Source of the DNA: Ahaetulla prasina
Lineage: Eukaryota; Chordata; Lepidosauria; Squamata; Colubridae
Reading direction: 5' to 3'
NCBI RefSeq assembly: GCF_028640845.1
Contig: NC_080543.1
Coordinates: 94,973,825 to 95,037,824 of the forward strand
Length of the DNA: 64,000 nt
Shown one piece after another: positions 63,126 to 64,000 of this stretch. The first letter of the stretch is position 1. Each line of letters opens with the position of its first letter. The notes beneath the pieces are model-generated. The model had not been told where the DNA came from. It did not search any database and saw nothing but the letters and a program-made list of their open reading frames with translations. A program made the position numbers and the translations under genes.

Positions 63126-64000
63126 CCTGGGAGAACAGCCCAATTTTTAAATATTTGTTTTTAAAGGAACATCCTCAGCGTGGGAAATATAATTCTCTTC
63201 ACGATTGCAAGAATCCTACTTCAGTACCAGTAACATTAGTGGCTTCCAACTTACCTTAGGTCAGAAGGCTAATTTAGAAGACATAGACTGAGCTTCAAGG
63301 ACAACGGGTGTGTCTTTCAGCAATGATATAGTTCAAGAAATTGGGCCTGGCTACCCACTTTGCCTAATGATATGGCTTTTCTTTAGCACTACATGCAGGA
63401 CTTTCTAAAACAAAGTGCAATAATGGAGTAAGATTTTTCTGTATCATATATAGTCTTTTTAAATTGAATTATTGATTGACTCAGCAGATCATTCATCCAT
63501 ATAGCCAGTATGCTGATGAGTCACTGATTTCTGGTCTCTATACAAGCCCTGTTACTTAAGTTCCTTTTAAATAAGAAGGACTATATAAACAGCCAGAATG
63601 GAATTGGAACTTACTCGAAGCCACTGCCATCATCCTTAAGTCACTAATGTAAACTCACAACTACATGGTGTTTTGCACTGACATTTATCCTCCATGTATT
63701 AATCATAGGTTCTTAATGATTATAATAGTTCAAAATTCTCACTCCACATTCCTGTATTTTTGTTTTGTTGAGATTGTTTGTTGTTCTGTCATTTTGCAAT
63801 TACTGCTTAGTAAAATATGCAATTACTGTAATGTCAACTTTCCTGGAAACTAGTAATATCTGAGTACATATTAATACACATACTGTACACCCATTTTATC
63901 AATAAAAGTGTTGTGTATAATCTAGTGCATAGGGGTGTAATTTGCTTGTGGACAAGAGTGACTTTCAAAAGCACAAAGGCTATGGTGGTAATGCAAGATG

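Larger units (their letters stand above)
54499..64000 (+). other. Intron after e6, continuing beyond the window
   Basis: Begins with the donor gtaggt. No further ATP10 exon was recognised. Nothing specific in 54968-55270, 56346-56911, 57678-58547, 58793-60186, 60775-61391, 61762-63005 and 63125-64000. A half copy of the fold-back hAT motif may sit near 58858-58925. Confidence 0.75.

Overview
This window is vertebrate nuclear DNA, AT-rich and intron-dominated. The repeat content points to a squamate reptile, most likely a snake. The evidence is BovB/RTE LINE remnants, Sauria-type tRNA SINEs, CR1 3' ends, L3-like LINE tails joined to (AATAG)n pentanucleotide arrays, Tigger-like MITEs and many small hAT elements. 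There is no bacterial gene, operon, CRISPR array or ribosome binding site.

One gene is clearly supported: six consecutive plus-strand exons of a class-5 P4-ATPase phospholipid flippase, best matched to ATP10A. The exons lie at 14881-15085, 39964-40049, 44675-44781, 44886-45017, 47173-47306 and 54246-54498. All have AG/GT borders and compatible phases, and they join into about 305 codons without a stop. They encode most of the actuator domain (DGET loop), membrane segments M3 and M4 (PISL motif) and the phosphorylation motif DKTGT. The 5' exons lie before position 1, and the large nucleotide-binding-domain exons and everything 3' lie beyond 64000. Introns range from 104 bp to 24.9 kb.

Everything else is intronic and mostly mobile DNA. 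1-14.9 kb: Tigger MITEs, an old RTE copy, nested hAT elements, a CR1 split by a SINE, an open BovB reverse-transcriptase fragment and a Helitron-like element. 15-40 kb: SINEs, L3-like LINEs, a hairpin among TG/TA arrays, a solo LTR, a 1.6-kb tandem duplication bounded by three hAT copies, and a large hAT-ended element full of internal tandem repeats. 40-47 kb: a fold-back hAT inside a CR1, a second (CR1/unknown) composite, and hAT and Tigger copies around exons 3-5. 47-64 kb: a degenerate minus-strand LINE reverse transcriptase, a Tigger-like element with a transposase start, more hAT copies, a second copy of the old RTE family and a CR1 end.

The most interesting structure is 29830-33165. The target-site duplications of three hAT copies show that unequal recombination between two hAT insertions made the tandem duplication. 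About fifteen hAT insertions with recognisable 8-bp target duplications allow similar reconstruction elsewhere. Family names for repeats are from recognition by eye, without a library search.
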